Source: Mesorhizobium sp. YM1C-6-2
Lineage (GTDB): Bacteria > Pseudomonadota > Alphaproteobacteria > Rhizobiales > Rhizobiaceae
Direction: 5' to 3'
DNA length: 64,000 nt
Assembly (NCBI RefSeq): GCF_003666685.1
Contig: NZ_RCIZ01000005.1
Coordinates: 248,001 to 312,000, forward strand
Made by a program: the position numbers and the translations under genes. Positions 19,665-29,723 of this stretch are shown piece by piece (position 1 is the first letter of the stretch; each line of letters begins with the position of its first letter). The notes below the pieces were generated by a model. That model had not been told where the DNA came from. It saw only the letters and a list, made by a program, of their open reading frames with translations, and searched no databases.

Positions 19665-21269
19665 ATGTCCCAGTTCCTGCTCACCCGTCGTGCGCTGCTG
19701 CAGAGCACGACGATGCTTGCCGCCGCCACCGCCCTGCCCTGGAAGGCGCTGGCCCAATCCGGCGGGCGCCTGATCGTCGCCGCCGATTCCGAGCCGAAGA
19801 ACCTGAACCCGGCGATCGTCGCTTCGAACGGCGTCTTCTTCGTCGCCAGCAAGGTGGTCGAGCCGCTCGCGGAAGCCTCCTTCGACGGCAAGGACGGGCT
19901 CGCGCCGCGGCTGGCAACGAGCTGGGAGGGCTCCGCTGACGGCCTCTCCGTCACCTTCAAGCTGCGCGAGGGCGTGACCTGGCACGACGGCAAGCCCTTC
20001 ACCTCCGCCGACGTCGCCTTCTCGGCGCTCAACGTCTGGAAGCCGCTCCAAAATCTCGGCCGGCTGGTGTTCGCCAATCTCGAGGCGGTCGAGACGCCGG
20101 ACGAGCACACCGCGATCTTCAAGTTCTCCAAGCCGACGCCGTTCCAGCTCATCCGAAACGCGCTGCCGGCCGTCACCGCCGTCGTCGCCAGGCATGTCTA
20201 TGAGGGCAGCGCCGACATCGCCGCCGATCCGGCAAACGCGAAGCTCATCGGCACCGGGCCGTTCAAGTTCGAGGAACACAGGCCGGGCGAATATTACCGG
20301 CTGGCCAAGAACGAAAACTACTGGGGCGAAGGCCAACCCAAGCTCGACGAGATCGTCTACCGCGTGCTGCCGGACCGGGCGGCGGCCGCCGGCGCGCTCG
20401 AAGCCGACGAGATCCAGCTCGCCGCCTTCAGCCAGGTGCCGCTCGCCGACCTCGACCGTATCTCGAAGGTCGAGGGGATAAAGGTCTATTCGACCGGTTA
20501 TGAGGGGCTGACCTACCAGCTCGTGGTCGAGATCAATCATCGCCGCCAGGAACTCGCCGACCTCAAGGTGCGCCAGGCGATCGCGCATGCGATCGACAAG
20601 GATTTCGTCGTCAAGACGATCTTCCTCGGCTACGCCAAGCCGGCGACCGGCATCATCCCGGAGAATGCGCCGGAGTTCTACGATGCCAGCGTACCCACCT
20701 ACGCCTTCGATGTCGCCAAGGCCAACGCGCTGCTCGACGAGGCGGGCTATCCGCGCGGCGCCGACGGCAACCGCTTCTCGCTAAAGCTGCTGCCGGCGCC
20801 TTATTTCGCCGAGACGAAGCAGTTCGGCGATTATCTGCGCCAGGCGCTCGCGGCGGTCGGCATCGACGCCGAGATCGTCAACAACGATTCCGCCGCGCAC
20901 CAGAAGGCCGTCTACACCGACCACGCTTTCGACCTCGCCATCGCGCCGCCGGTGTTCCGCGGCGATCCGGCGATCTCGACCACCATCCTGGTCAGGAGCG
21001 GAACGCCTGACGGCGTGCCCTTCTCCAACCAGGGCGGCTACAAGAACGAGGCGCTCGACCAGTTGATCGACAAGGCCAACGAGACGGTCGACGTCGCCGC
21101 CCGCACGGAACTGTTCAGGCAGTTCCAGAAGCTCGTCGCGGAGGACCTGCCGCTCATCAATGTGGCGGAATGGGGCTTCATCACGGTCGCCCGCGACAGC
21201 GTGAAGAACGTTTCCAACAACCCGCGCTGGGCGGTGTCCAACTGGGCGGATACCGAACTGGAATCGTGA
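19665..21269 (+). CDS. ABC transporter substrate-binding protein (family 5), second importer
   Basis: This 534-aa periplasmic binding protein has a Tat-like signal (LLTRRALLQSTTMLAAATAL) and the family-5 fold, with SEPKNLNPAIV near the mature start and an ATSWEGSADG stretch. The ATG at 19665 has GGAG a few bases upstream; longer frames starting at 19500 or 19653 lack this. It heads a five-gene importer operon distinct from the one at 10.8-16.3 kb. Ligand unknown; family 5 covers peptides and other small solutes. Confidence 0.9.
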   Translation: MSQFLLTRRALLQSTTMLAAATALPWKALAQSGGRLIVAADSEPKNLNPAIVASNGVFFVASKVVEPLAEASFDGKDGLAPRLATSWEGSADGLSVTFKLREGVTWHDGKPFTSADVAFSALNVWKPLQNLGRLVFANLEAVETPDEHTAIFKFSKPTPFQLIRNALPAVTAVVARHVYEGSADIAADPANAKLIGTGPFKFEEHRPGEYYRLAKNENYWGEGQPKLDEIVYRVLPDRAAAAGALEADEIQLAAFSQVPLADLDRISKVEGIKVYSTGYEGLTYQLVVEINHRRQELADLKVRQAIAHAIDKDFVVKTIFLGYAKPATGIIPENAPEFYDASVPTYAFDVAKANALLDEAGYPRGADGNRFSLKLLPAPYFAETKQFGDYLRQALAAVGIDAEIVNNDSAAHQKAVYTDHAFDLAIAPPVFRGDPAISTTILVRSGTPDGVPFSNQGGYKNEALDQLIDKANETVDVAARTELFRQFQKLVAEDLPLINVAEWGFITVARDSVKNVSNNPRWAVSNWADTELES

Positions 21270-21306
21270 TAGACAACGGGGAGCTTTTCCTGGGGTCGCA
21301 TCGCCA

Positions 21307-22296
21307 GTGAGACGTGCTTTCCTCCTCGCCAGGCGCAGGCTGGTCAGCAGCATACCCGTGCTGCTGATCGTGATCGCCGGCACCTTCTTCCTGCTGGAGG
21401 CGGCGCCCGGCGACGCGGTCGACGCCTATCTTCTGTCGATCGGCGGCGGCGACCCGGCGCTGGTGCAGTCGCTGCGCGAAAGCTACGGCCTCGACCAGTC
21501 CGTCTTCGCCCGGCTCTGGCTCTACGTCACAGCGCTTTTCCGCCTCGATCTCGGCTGGTCCGTCGTCTTCGGCCGGCCGATCCTCGACGTGATCCTGGAG
21601 CGGCTGCCCAACACGCTCTGGTTGATGGGCAGCGCGGTGGCGCTGTCCTTCGGGCTGGGCTCGGCTCTCGGCATCGTCTCCGGCGCGCGACCGGGGAGCG
21701 CCACGGACCGCGCGCTCTCGATCGGCTCGCTGGCGCTCTATGCGGTGCCGAGCTTCTGGCTCGGTCTCGTCTTCAGCGTCGTCTTCGCTGTGCAACTGCG
21801 CTGGTTCCCGACCTCGGGCATCGAGACGATCGCGTCGGGCAAGGAAGGGTTTGCACGCGCGCTCGACATCGCCTGGCATCTGGTGCTGCCGGTGGCGGCG
21901 CTCGGCTTCATCTACCTCGCGCTCTTCCTGCGCATGATGCGCGCCGGCATGGCCGAAGCCTGGCGCCAGGACTTTGCGCTTGCCGCCCGCGCCAAGGGTC
22001 TTCGCCGCCATCGCATCGTCGTCCGCCACATCGCGCGCAACGCGCTGCTGCCGCTCGTCACCATGCTCGGGCTGCAGGCGGCGACCATGCTCGGCGGCAG
22101 CGTCGTCATCGAGAGCGTCTTCGCCATCCCCGGCTTCGGCCGGCTGGCACAGGAGGCCGTCGCCGGGCGCGACGCGCCGCTGCTGACCGGCATCATCGTG
22201 GTCAGCGCGGTGCTCGTCATCCTGGTCAATCTCGCGGTCGACATCGCCTACGGGCTGCTCGACCCGCGCGTCGGCGCCGCGGAAGTCCCGACATGA
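21307..22296 (+). CDS. ABC transporter permease (DppB-like), second importer
   Basis: This 329-aa membrane protein has about six helices. Its DFALAARAKGLRRHRIVVRH stretch is the ATPase-contacting EAA loop. The N-terminus has the extended periplasmic loop seen in DppB proteins. It follows the binding-protein gene by 37 bp and overlaps the next permease gene by four bases. Confidence 0.92.
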   Translation: MRRAFLLARRRLVSSIPVLLIVIAGTFFLLEAAPGDAVDAYLLSIGGGDPALVQSLRESYGLDQSVFARLWLYVTALFRLDLGWSVVFGRPILDVILERLPNTLWLMGSAVALSFGLGSALGIVSGARPGSATDRALSIGSLALYAVPSFWLGLVFSVVFAVQLRWFPTSGIETIASGKEGFARALDIAWHLVLPVAALGFIYLALFLRMMRAGMAEAWRQDFALAARAKGLRRHRIVVRHIARNALLPLVTMLGLQAATMLGGSVVIESVFAIPGFGRLAQEAVAGRDAPLLTGIIVVSAVLVILVNLAVDIAYGLLDPRVGAAEVPT

Positions 22297-23123
22297 GCGT
22301 GCTGTCCCGGCTGCTGCGCTCGCCCGAAGGCGCGATCGGCCTCGCCCTGCTCTCCCTGCTCGCGCTGATGGCGATCTTCGCCGGCGTGATCTTTCCCGAC
22401 GATCCGCTCTCGATCGTCGGCCCGGCGCTGGTCCAGCCTTTCACCGACGCCTCACTGCCCTTCGGCACGGACCGGCTCGGCCGCGATGTGCTCGCCGAGC
22501 TGGTGCATGGGACGCGCGCGTCGCTCGCCGTCGGCATCGCGGCGGCGGTCGTCGCCCTGGTGATCGGCTCCCTCGTCGGCACGCTCGCGGGCTTTGCCGG
22601 CGGGCTGGTCGACGAAGCGCTGATGCGCGTCGTCGACGCCTTCCAGATCGTGCCGAGCTTCCTGCTGGCGCTCGCCTTCGTCAGCGTCGCCGGCGCCTCG
22701 CTTCCCGTGGTCGTGCTCGCCATCGCGCTCGGCGCATGGACCGCGCCGGCGCGCCTCGCCCGCGCCGAGGTGCTGTCGATCCGCGAACGCGACTATGTCG
22801 CAGCCGCCCGCGTCATCGGCATGCACCCGCTGGAGATCGCGTTGCGCGAAGTGCTGCCTAACGCCCTGGGCCCGGTGCTGGCGCTGTCCTCGGTGATCGT
22901 CGCGAGCTCGGTGCTGATCGAGGCAGCGCTCTCCTTCCTGGGCTTGAGCGATCCCAACATCGTCACCTGGGGCTCGATGATCGCCGAAGGGCGCAACGTG
23001 CTGCGCTCCGCACCCTTCCTGTCGATCTTTCCCGGCATCGCCCTGATGCTCACCGTGCTCGGCGTCTATCTGTTCTCCGAGGGCCTTGCCGAGGCGCTCG
23101 CAAAACGCAGGGCGCGGGCATGA
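22293..23123 (+). CDS. ABC transporter permease (DppC-like), second importer
   Basis: This 276-aa permease has the FGTDRLGRDVLAELVHG motif characteristic of DppC-type subunits and an EAA loop around DYVAAARVIGMHPLEIALRE. It overlaps both neighbours by four bases, so the operon is tightly coupled. Confidence 0.92.
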   Translation: MSVLSRLLRSPEGAIGLALLSLLALMAIFAGVIFPDDPLSIVGPALVQPFTDASLPFGTDRLGRDVLAELVHGTRASLAVGIAAAVVALVIGSLVGTLAGFAGGLVDEALMRVVDAFQIVPSFLLALAFVSVAGASLPVVVLAIALGAWTAPARLARAEVLSIRERDYVAAARVIGMHPLEIALREVLPNALGPVLALSSVIVASSVLIEAALSFLGLSDPNIVTWGSMIAEGRNVLRSAPFLSIFPGIALMLTVLGVYLFSEGLAEALAKRRARA

Positions 23124-23914
23124 GCAAGACATTCGCCCGCCTTTCCGGCCTGACGGTCGGCTACGATGCGGATGGGCAGACCGGCGCGGCGCTGGAAGCA
23201 GTCGATCTGGAGATCGTCCCGGGCGAGCGGCTCGCGATCATCGGCGAAAGCGGCTCGGGCAAGTCCACGCTGGCGCTGACGCTCGCCGGTCTGCTGCCGG
23301 ACAACGCCCGCGTCACGGGACACATCGCCTGGCCGGCCTATGGCGAAGCGCCGCTCGCCGGCCGCGACTATGGCTTCGTGTTCCAGGATGCAGGCGCCAG
23401 CCTCAACCCGGTGCTGTCGGTCGGCGAGCAGATCGCCGAAGTCGCACAGCGCCACCTTGGCATGGGCTGGCACGAGGCCTATGGCCGCGCGCGCCATCTC
23501 CTGGAGCGCGTGCGCATACCGCAGCCGGACGCTGCGCTGCATACCTATCCGCACCAGCTCTCCGGCGGCCAGCGCCAGCGCGTCTGCATCGCCTCGGCGA
23601 TCGCCGCACGGCCCAAGCTCTTGATCGCCGACGAGCCGACCAGCGCGCTCGACATGGTGGTGCAGGCGGAAATCGTAGCGCTGCTCGAAGAACTCGTGCG
23701 GGAGGACGGCATGACGCTCCTCTTCGTCACGCACGACATCGCGCTCGCGTCGGGCTTCGCCGACCGCATCGCGGTGTTCCGGGCCGGCCGCCTGGTCGAG
23801 GCCGGCCCGACGGCCGAGGTTCTGTCGCGGCCCAGGGACGCCTACACCGCCTCGCTGATCGCTTCGCATATCGACCTCGCAACGCCGCCGCTGGTTGCGG
23901 AGGACGCTGCATGA
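23120..23914 (+). CDS. ABC transporter ATP-binding protein (DppD-like, short), second importer
   Basis: This 264-aa ATPase has Walker A GESGSGKST, signature [12 protein letters not shown] and Walker [13 protein letters not shown]. It ends soon after the core domain and lacks the Cys-containing C-terminal oligopeptide domain of the longer DppD proteins, unlike the paralogue at 10.8 kb. It overlaps the flanking genes by four bases each. Confidence 0.9.
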   Translation: MSKTFARLSGLTVGYDADGQTGAALEAVDLEIVPGERLAIIGESGSGKSTLALTLAGLLPDNARVTGHIAWPAYGEAPLAGRDYGFVFQDAGASLNPVLSVGEQIAEVAQRHLGMGWHEAYGRARHLLERVRIPQPDAALHTYPHQLSGGQRQRVCIASAIAARPKLLIADEPTSALDMVVQAEIVALLEELVREDGMTLLFVTHDIALASGFADRIAVFRAGRLVEAGPTAEVLSRPRDAYTASLIASHIDLATPPLVAEDAA

Positions 23915-24687
23915 GCGCGCCCCTGCTTTCCGCGACCGGCATCTCCAAAACCTACGCCGGCGGCGGCCGCCGGATCGCGGCGCTCGACAATGCTTCGATC
24001 ACGGTCGGACGCGGCGAGACGCTCGGCCTCGTCGGCCCGTCCGGCAGCGGCAAGTCGACGCTTGCGCGCGTGCTGCTGCGATTGATCGAGCCCGACGCCG
24101 GCCGCGCCGATTTCGACGGCGTCGACCTGCTTTCGCTGCGCGGGGAAGGCCTGCGCGCCACGCGGCGGCGCATCCAGATGGTGTTCCAGGACCCGCTCGC
24201 CGCCTTCAACCCTCGCGCCACGGTCGGCAGCGCGCTCACCGATCCGCTGCGCATCCACCGCATTGGGAACGGCGCGGAGCAGCCTGCCGCGGTCGCCCGG
24301 CTTCTGGAGCGCGTCGGGCTCGATCCCACCTTCGCCTCCCGCGCCATCCACGAGATATCCGGCGGGCAGCGCCAGCGCGTCGCCATCGCGCGCGCCATTT
24401 CGACGAGACCGGAGCTGATCGTTCTCGACGAGGCGGTGTCGGCACTCGACGTATCGGTGCGCGCAAAAATCCTCGACCTGCTGGTCGGCCTGCAGCGCGA
24501 GCAGGGCATCGCCTACGTCTTCGTCTCGCACGACCTCGCCGTGGTCCGTGCGATCTCGCACAGCATCGCGGTCATGGACGCTGGCCGTATCGTCGAACAT
24601 GGCCCTGCCCGCGACATCGTCGCCAACCCGCAATCGGCGACCGGCCGCGCGCTGGTCGCGGCCGTCCCGCGCCTCCTTCATGCGTAG
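23911..24687 (+). CDS. ABC transporter ATP-binding protein (DppF-like, short), second importer
   Basis: This 258-aa ATPase has Walker A GPSGSGKST, signature ISGGQRQRVAIARAI and Walker B LIVLDEAVSALDV, with Ala in place of the more usual Pro after the catalytic Glu. The start ATG overlaps the preceding stop (ATGA). Its C-terminal peptide-transporter extension is also missing. The downstream aminotransferase gene follows within a few bases, so it belongs to the same transcript. Confidence 0.9.
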   Translation: MSAPLLSATGISKTYAGGGRRIAALDNASITVGRGETLGLVGPSGSGKSTLARVLLRLIEPDAGRADFDGVDLLSLRGEGLRATRRRIQMVFQDPLAAFNPRATVGSALTDPLRIHRIGNGAEQPAAVARLLERVGLDPTFASRAIHEISGGQRQRVAIARAISTRPELIVLDEAVSALDVSVRAKILDLLVGLQREQGIAYVFVSHDLAVVRAISHSIAVMDAGRIVEHGPARDIVANPQSATGRALVAAVPRLLHA

Positions 24688-24694
24688 AGCTCTC

Positions 24695-25789
24695 ATGCCC
24701 GATCCCTCGCCCTTCCTCGACCTGCCGCCCTACCCTGCCGATAGCTATCCGCGCCTGGCCGACCGCATGGGCAGGCTTCTGCGAACGAAAAACGACGTGC
24801 TTCCCATCCAGGGCGAGGCGATCGTCGCGCTCGAAGCGGTGGCCGCGAGCATCGCTTCGCCTGGCGTCGCGGCGCTCAACGTCGTCACCAGTCCGTACGG
24901 CGCGCTGTTCGGCGAATGGCTGAGACGCGGCGGCGCGGCGGTGACGGACGTTGCCGCCGAACCGGCCAAGCCGATTTCCCTCGCGGCTTTCCAGGCGGCG
25001 TTCGATGCGGCGCCCGGCGTCAACCTCGTCTCGCTGGTGCATGCGGAGTCGGCGAGCGGCATCCTCAACCCGCTGCCCGAGATCGCACGCCTCGCCAAGG
25101 CGCGCGGCGCGGCCATCGTGCTCGACGCCGTCGCCTCCTTTGGCGGGCATGAACTCGACGTCGATGCGCTCGGCGTCGACGTGGCGGTGATCGGGCCGCA
25201 GAAGGCGCTTGGCGGATCGTCCGGCCTGTCAGCAGTCTCCATCAGCGAAAAGGCCTGGCGGCTGATCGATCGGCCGGATGCTCCAATCAATTCGACGCTT
25301 TCGCTGATGGACCTGAAGCGCAACTGGCTCGACGCGGGGCGCGGCGTTCTCCCCGGCATGCCCTCAGCGCTCGAATTCTTCGCGCTGGAGGCATCACTCG
25401 ACCGCATCGAGGCGGAAGGCCTGGACGCGGCGGTTGCGCGCCACCGCATTGCCGGCGAGGCCACGCGCGACGCAGTTCGGGCGCTCGGCCTGTCGACCTG
25501 GGCCAGGGATGCGTCCTCGTCCGATCTGGTGACGGCGGCGGTGCTCCCGGAAAGAGTCGGCGTTTCCGATCTGCTACGCCGCGCCACTTCGTCGGACGCC
25601 GATCTCTCGGCCGGGGTGGGTCCGGGCGCGGAGCATCTCATTCGCCTCAATCACGCGGGGCCGCGTGCGCGGCGGGAGCCGATGCTTGCAAATGTCATTG
25701 CTGTCGCCGAGGCGCTGTCCGCCCTGGGTCTCGACGCCGACCTCGATGCAGCGAGAGCGGCGATAGACCGCCACTACGGCGCGGCCTGA
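24695..25789 (+). CDS. class V aminotransferase-fold PLP enzyme
   Basis: This 364-aa fold-type I enzyme belongs to the alanine-glyoxylate/serine-pyruvate aminotransferase branch. The PLP Lys is Lys170 in IGPQKALGG, and Asp144 in IVLDAVAS should contact the pyridine nitrogen. The family's general pattern is kept, including HAESASGILNP. It lies directly downstream of the second importer, so it probably acts on an amino compound brought in by it; lyase or transaminase chemistry cannot be separated from sequence. An alternative ATG at 24680 overlaps the ATPase gene; neither start has a strong ribosome-binding site. Confidence 0.8.
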   Translation: MPDPSPFLDLPPYPADSYPRLADRMGRLLRTKNDVLPIQGEAIVALEAVAASIASPGVAALNVVTSPYGALFGEWLRRGGAAVTDVAAEPAKPISLAAFQAAFDAAPGVNLVSLVHAESASGILNPLPEIARLAKARGAAIVLDAVASFGGHELDVDALGVDVAVIGPQKALGGSSGLSAVSISEKAWRLIDRPDAPINSTLSLMDLKRNWLDAGRGVLPGMPSALEFFALEASLDRIEAEGLDAAVARHRIAGEATRDAVRALGLSTWARDASSSDLVTAAVLPERVGVSDLLRRATSSDADLSAGVGPGAEHLIRLNHAGPRARREPMLANVIAVAEALSALGLDADLDAARAAIDRHYGAA

Positions 25790-25797
25790 CGCCGCCT

Positions 25798-26340
25798 TCA
25801 GCGCACCTGGTCGAGCAGGCGCTTGCACTCCAGGAGATCGAACAGCGCTTCCTGCAGCAGCGCGCGGTTGTCGCGCGAGAGCTTGCCTTCGCCGGGCTGC
25901 ACCGGACCGTCATCGTCGGGCTTGCCGAGCCCGAAGAAGCGGCGCGGCTTGGCCTTCGCCTCGCCGACCAGCATCTCGTCGTCGCCGGCGCGCGGCTGCG
26001 CGGCTGCGGTCAGCGGCACCTCGGCCTCGGCCTGCTTGCGCTGCGCGATCGCCTCGACCGCCGCGCGGTCGCCGCTGCCGATCGCTATCAGGAACTGGTT
26101 GCCGTTTTCGCGCAGCAGCTTCTGCACGCCCTTGATCGTATAACCCTGGTCGTAGAGCATATGGCGGATGCCCTTGATCAGGTCGACGTCCTGCGGGCGA
26201 TAGTAGCGTCGGCCGCCGCCGCGCTTCATCGGCTTGATCTGCGTGAAGCGCGTTTCCCAGAAGCGCAGCACGTGCTGCGGCAGGTCGAGATCTTCGGCCA
26301 CTTCGCTGATGGTGCGGAAGGCGTCGGGGCTCTTGTCCAT
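25798..26340 (-). CDS. MerR-family transcriptional regulator
   Basis: This 180-aa protein has an N-terminal MerR helix-turn-helix and wing (residues about 10-80, [21 protein letters not shown] and [12 protein letters not shown]) and no Cys-rich metal site. A Lys/Ala/Pro-rich linker leads to a C-terminal helix, [19 protein letters not shown]. This variant sits beside ihfA in many alphaproteobacteria, as here. Targets are not known from sequence. Its stop is 8 bp from the stop of the convergent aminotransferase gene. Confidence 0.88.
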   Translation of the reverse strand: MDKSPDAFRTISEVAEDLDLPQHVLRFWETRFTQIKPMKRGGGRRYYRPQDVDLIKGIRHMLYDQGYTIKGVQKLLRENGNQFLIAIGSGDRAAVEAIAQRKQAEAEVPLTAAAQPRAGDDEMLVGEAKAKPRRFFGLGKPDDDGPVQPGEGKLSRDNRALLQEALFDLLECKRLLDQVR

Positions 26341-26469
26341 GGCGCGGCCCTTTCGTGAAAGTCCGAATCGCCACTCATTTCAGCGGTTTGCGCGCTAATA
26401 TTCAAGCCGCGGCCTATCTACGCCGCAGCTTATGCACCGAAAGCCGCCTCGCGGCGCTTCGCTTGCCGG

Positions 26470-26793
26470 CTACTTTTCGGACTTCGCCTTGCTGCTCTGA
26501 TGAGCCCGCAGAATGCGGTTCTTCAGCACGTTCGACGCCTTGAAGGTCATGACGCGCCTGGGCAGGATCGGCACTTCCTCACCGGTCTTCGGATTGCGGC
26601 CGACGCGCTCGTTCTTCGAACGCACGTGGAAGGTTGCGAAGGAAGAAAGCTTCACGGTCTCGCCGCGAACGATCGCCTCGCAGATCTCGTCGAGGACAGA
26701 CTCCACGAGCGCCGCGGACTCCGTGCGCGAAAGACCCACCTTGCGATAGACGGCTTCGGCTAGGTCGGCGCGAGTAAGTGTTTTTCCTCCCAT
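26470..26793 (-). CDS. ihfA: integration host factor alpha subunit
   Basis: This 107-aa DNA-bending protein of the HU/IHF family carries the beta-arm region [13 protein letters not shown], whose Pro intercalates into DNA, and the ERVGRNP approach sequence. With IHF-beta it shapes DNA at promoters, origins and recombination sites. The order fabH-ihfA-merR is typical for Rhizobiales and supports the alpha rather than beta assignment. Confidence 0.93.
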   Translation of the reverse strand: MGGKTLTRADLAEAVYRKVGLSRTESAALVESVLDEICEAIVRGETVKLSSFATFHVRSKNERVGRNPKTGEEVPILPRRVMTFKASNVLKNRILRAHQSSKAKSEK

Positions 26794-26950
26794 GCGACCT
26801 TACAACCCATCCCCTCGGATAAAAACAATAAACGATACAAAACGGCGGAACGTTAGGGAATTGGCTACACTAGGTCAAGGACCGAACCCGTCGCTTCAAG
26901 TCGCGACGGGAAAGTGTTGCAGTTCTGTCCGCATTTGCGAATGACGTGCG

Positions 26951-27922
26951 CTACCAGCGCAACAGCACCGCGCCCCAGGTGAAGCCGCCGCCCATCGCTT
27001 CCAGCAACACCAGGTCGCCTTTCTTGATGCGGCCATCGGCGACCGCGACCGAAAGCGCCAGCGGCACTGAGGCGGCAGACGTGTTGCCGTGAAGCTGCAC
27101 GGTGGTGACGACTTTCTCTTCGGCAATGCCGAGCTTTTTGGCAGACGCATCGATGATGCGCTTGTTGGCCTGGTGAGGCACGAACCAGTCCAGATCCTCC
27201 GAGGTGATGCCGGCCTTCGCATAGGTGTCCTCGATCACGTCGGTGATCATGCCCACCGCATGCTTGAAGACTTCGCGGCCTTCCATCCGGAGATGACCGA
27301 CGGTGCCGGTGGTGCCCGGTCCACCATCGACGAAGAGCTTGTCCTTGTGCACGCCGTCGGAGCGCAGGCTAGACGCGATGATGCCGCGGTCCGCAAGCCT
27401 GCCCTCGTTGTCCTCCGCCTCCAGCACCAGCGCACCGGCGCCGTCGCCGAACAGCACACAGGTCGAACGGTCGGTCCAGTCGAGGATGCGCGAGAACGTC
27501 TCGGTGCCGATCACCAGCACACGCTTGGCGAGCCCGCCCTTGAGGTAGAGGTCGGCGGTGGTGATGGCATAGACGAAGCCGGAGCACACCGCCTGCATGT
27601 CGAAGGCGAAGCCGCGCCGCATGCCGAGCCGGGCCTGGATGTCGACCGCGGTGGCCGGGAAGGTGTTGTCCGGCGTCGAGGTCGCGACCACGATCAGATC
27701 GATGTCGTCGGGCGTCAGGCCGGCATTCGCCAGGGCGGCGCGCGCCGCGGCCTCGCCCAGCGACGCCGTCGTCTCGCCCTCTTCGGCGATGTGGCGCTGG
27801 CGGATGCCCGTGCGCTGCACGATCCATTCGTCGGACGTCTCGACCATGCCTTCGAAGTCGGCATTCTTCATGATGCGGCGAGGCAAGGCGGAGCCGATCC
27901 CGCGCACGACTGATCTGATCAT
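26951..27922 (-). CDS. fabH: 3-oxoacyl-ACP synthase III
   Basis: This 323-aa thiolase-fold enzyme condenses acetyl-CoA with malonyl-ACP to start fatty acid synthesis. The triad is visible: Cys113 in [11 protein letters not shown], His250 in [10 protein letters not shown] and Asn280 in LHGNTSAAS. It lies 9 bp after plsX on the same strand, the conserved plsX-fabH pairing, followed by ihfA after about 160 bp. Confidence 0.97.
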   Translation of the reverse strand: MIRSVVRGIGSALPRRIMKNADFEGMVETSDEWIVQRTGIRQRHIAEEGETTASLGEAAARAALANAGLTPDDIDLIVVATSTPDNTFPATAVDIQARLGMRRGFAFDMQAVCSGFVYAITTADLYLKGGLAKRVLVIGTETFSRILDWTDRSTCVLFGDGAGALVLEAEDNEGRLADRGIIASSLRSDGVHKDKLFVDGGPGTTGTVGHLRMEGREVFKHAVGMITDVIEDTYAKAGITSEDLDWFVPHQANKRIIDASAKKLGIAEEKVVTTVQLHGNTSAASVPLALSVAVADGRIKKGDLVLLEAMGGGFTWGAVLLRW

Positions 27923-27931
27923 GAAAAGGCT

Positions 27932-28996
27932 CTATTCCTTGTCGTTTTCCTCGGCGGCTCTCGCCACGATCTTCTTGGGGTGCCGCGCGTGGAAGAGGTC
28001 GAGGTCGGCCTCGATTCTGTCGAGCAGGCCGTTCCGCACCATGTCGTAGCCGAGCTCGACGGCGGCCGCAAAGCCTTCGTCGTCGGTGCCGCCGTGGCTC
28101 TTCACGACCAGCCCGTTGAGGCCGAGGAAAACGCCGCCGTTCGACTTGCGCACATCGAGCTTCTCGCGCAGCCGGTCGAATGCGCCCTTGGCGAGGATAT
28201 AGCCGATCCGCGCCATCAGCGTGCGTTCCATCGCCGCCTTCAGGAAGCTCGCCATCAGCCGCGCGGTACCCTCGGCCGTCTTCAGCGCGATGTTGCCGGA
28301 AAAGCCTTCGGTGACGAATACATCGACCGTGCCCTTGCCGAGGTCGTCACCCTCGACGAAGCCGTGATAGCTCATCGACATCAGACCGGCCTCGCGCAGC
28401 AGCTGACCGGCCTCCTTGACCTCTTCCTGGCCCTTGATCTCCTCGACACCGACATTCAAGAGCCCGACGGTCGGCCTGTTTATGCCGAACAGCGCCCGCG
28501 ACATGGCCGCACCCAGAATGGCGAAGTCGATCAACTGGTGCGCATCGGCGCCGATCGTGGCGCCGACGTCGAGCACGATGCTCTCGCCGCGCATGGTCGG
28601 CCAGATCGAGGCTATGGCAGGCCGGTCGATGGTCGCCATGGTGCGCAGGCAGAATTTCGACATCGCCATCAGCGCGCCGGTGTTGCCGGCCGAGATGCAG
28701 CAGTCGGCCTGGCCGGCCTTCACCGCCTCGATGGCCTTCCACATCGACGATTTCCAGCGGCCGTGGCGCAGCGCCTGGCTCGGCTTGTCGTCCATGCGCA
28801 CGGAGATCTCGCAATGGACGAACTCGCTGATCGCGGCGACCTTGGGATATTTCTCGAGCACCGGCCGGACTTCGTCGGCCTGGCCATAGATGAGGAAGCG
28901 CACGTCGCTGCGACGCTCGGCGACCTTCATCAGGCCGGGGATAACCACGGAGGGACCGTGGTCGCCGCCCATTGCATCGATTGATATTCTGATCAC
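27932..28996 (-). CDS. plsX: phosphate acyltransferase PlsX
   Basis: This 354-aa enzyme converts acyl-ACP to acyl-phosphate for phospholipid synthesis. The N-terminal [12 protein letters not shown] is the family signature, and [10 protein letters not shown] and [11 protein letters not shown] match conserved active-site loops. It is followed immediately by fabH, a standard order. The C-terminus ends in a charged tail (AAEENDKE). Confidence 0.96.
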   Translation of the reverse strand: MIRISIDAMGGDHGPSVVIPGLMKVAERRSDVRFLIYGQADEVRPVLEKYPKVAAISEFVHCEISVRMDDKPSQALRHGRWKSSMWKAIEAVKAGQADCCISAGNTGALMAMSKFCLRTMATIDRPAIASIWPTMRGESIVLDVGATIGADAHQLIDFAILGAAMSRALFGINRPTVGLLNVGVEEIKGQEEVKEAGQLLREAGLMSMSYHGFVEGDDLGKGTVDVFVTEGFSGNIALKTAEGTARLMASFLKAAMERTLMARIGYILAKGAFDRLREKLDVRKSNGGVFLGLNGLVVKSHGGTDDEGFAAAVELGYDMVRNGLLDRIEADLDLFHARHPKKIVARAAEENDKE

Positions 28997-29153
28997 GAGG
29001 CCATGATCCGTCTGGGTTGCATCATTATGCCGGCAATTTGCTTGAGGCCGACGTGGGCATTTCGCATGTCGGTCAGGAGGGTCGGCGAAAGTCGGGGCAA
29101 AATAGCGTTTTTCGCCCGCCGCACAACCGCGATTTCATTGCCCGGAGGACTAT

Positions 29154-29711
29154 TCAATCTTTCCGCCTGAGTTGGCGCAGCTTCTCCTGGAGCGGGCCCT
29201 CTGGCCCCGTCGAAGCCTCATCGTCGCCCCGTCCAGCCAGCGTCGCGCCCGCCTTCCTCGGGTAAGGATCGATGCCGAGGCCGAAAAACTCCTCGGCCAG
29301 CGCGCCGACGTCGATCGTGTCGCCGGAGAAGGTTTCCGGGCTGTCCGGACCTTCCGCATCGACATGGATCTCGCCGCCCCCGTCGAAACCCAGCCGCCCA
29401 AGCTTCGAATCCTCCGGCAGGAACAGCCCGTCGACGGTTTCGTCGATTCGGGAATGCAGCGGATCGAGCGTGACCACGCACTCCTGCGTGATATCCGCCT
29501 CGACCCGGCCGGACACCTTGACCCCGTTCCGCCGCCACGGTGCGACAAGAAGCTCCGCGTGGAATCGCTCCACGGAGACGAGCCCGTGCGCGACAGCCAG
29601 CGCCTCGCGCTGACGGGCGTCCGCGTCGATGACGACAGGCATGCCCTTCTGCGGCAACCGCGTCACCGAGGCCGTGAAGGATACCGGGCTTTTGTCCTGG
29701 TCGTGGTGCAT
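29154..29711 (-). CDS. DUF177/YceD-family protein
   Basis: This 185-aa cytoplasmic protein has the DUF177 pattern: a beta-rich N-terminal half, the ECVVTLDPLHSRIDETVDG stretch, and an acidic C-terminal part with DVGALAEEFFGLGIDPYPRK. In bacteria the family is linked to 23S rRNA accumulation and sits before plsX or rpmF, as here. Role inferred from family. Confidence 0.88.
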   Translation of the reverse strand: MHHDQDKSPVSFTASVTRLPQKGMPVVIDADARQREALAVAHGLVSVERFHAELLVAPWRRNGVKVSGRVEADITQECVVTLDPLHSRIDETVDGLFLPEDSKLGRLGFDGGGEIHVDAEGPDSPETFSGDTIDVGALAEEFFGLGIDPYPRKAGATLAGRGDDEASTGPEGPLQEKLRQLRRKD

Positions 29712-29723
29712 GGGTACGCTCCG

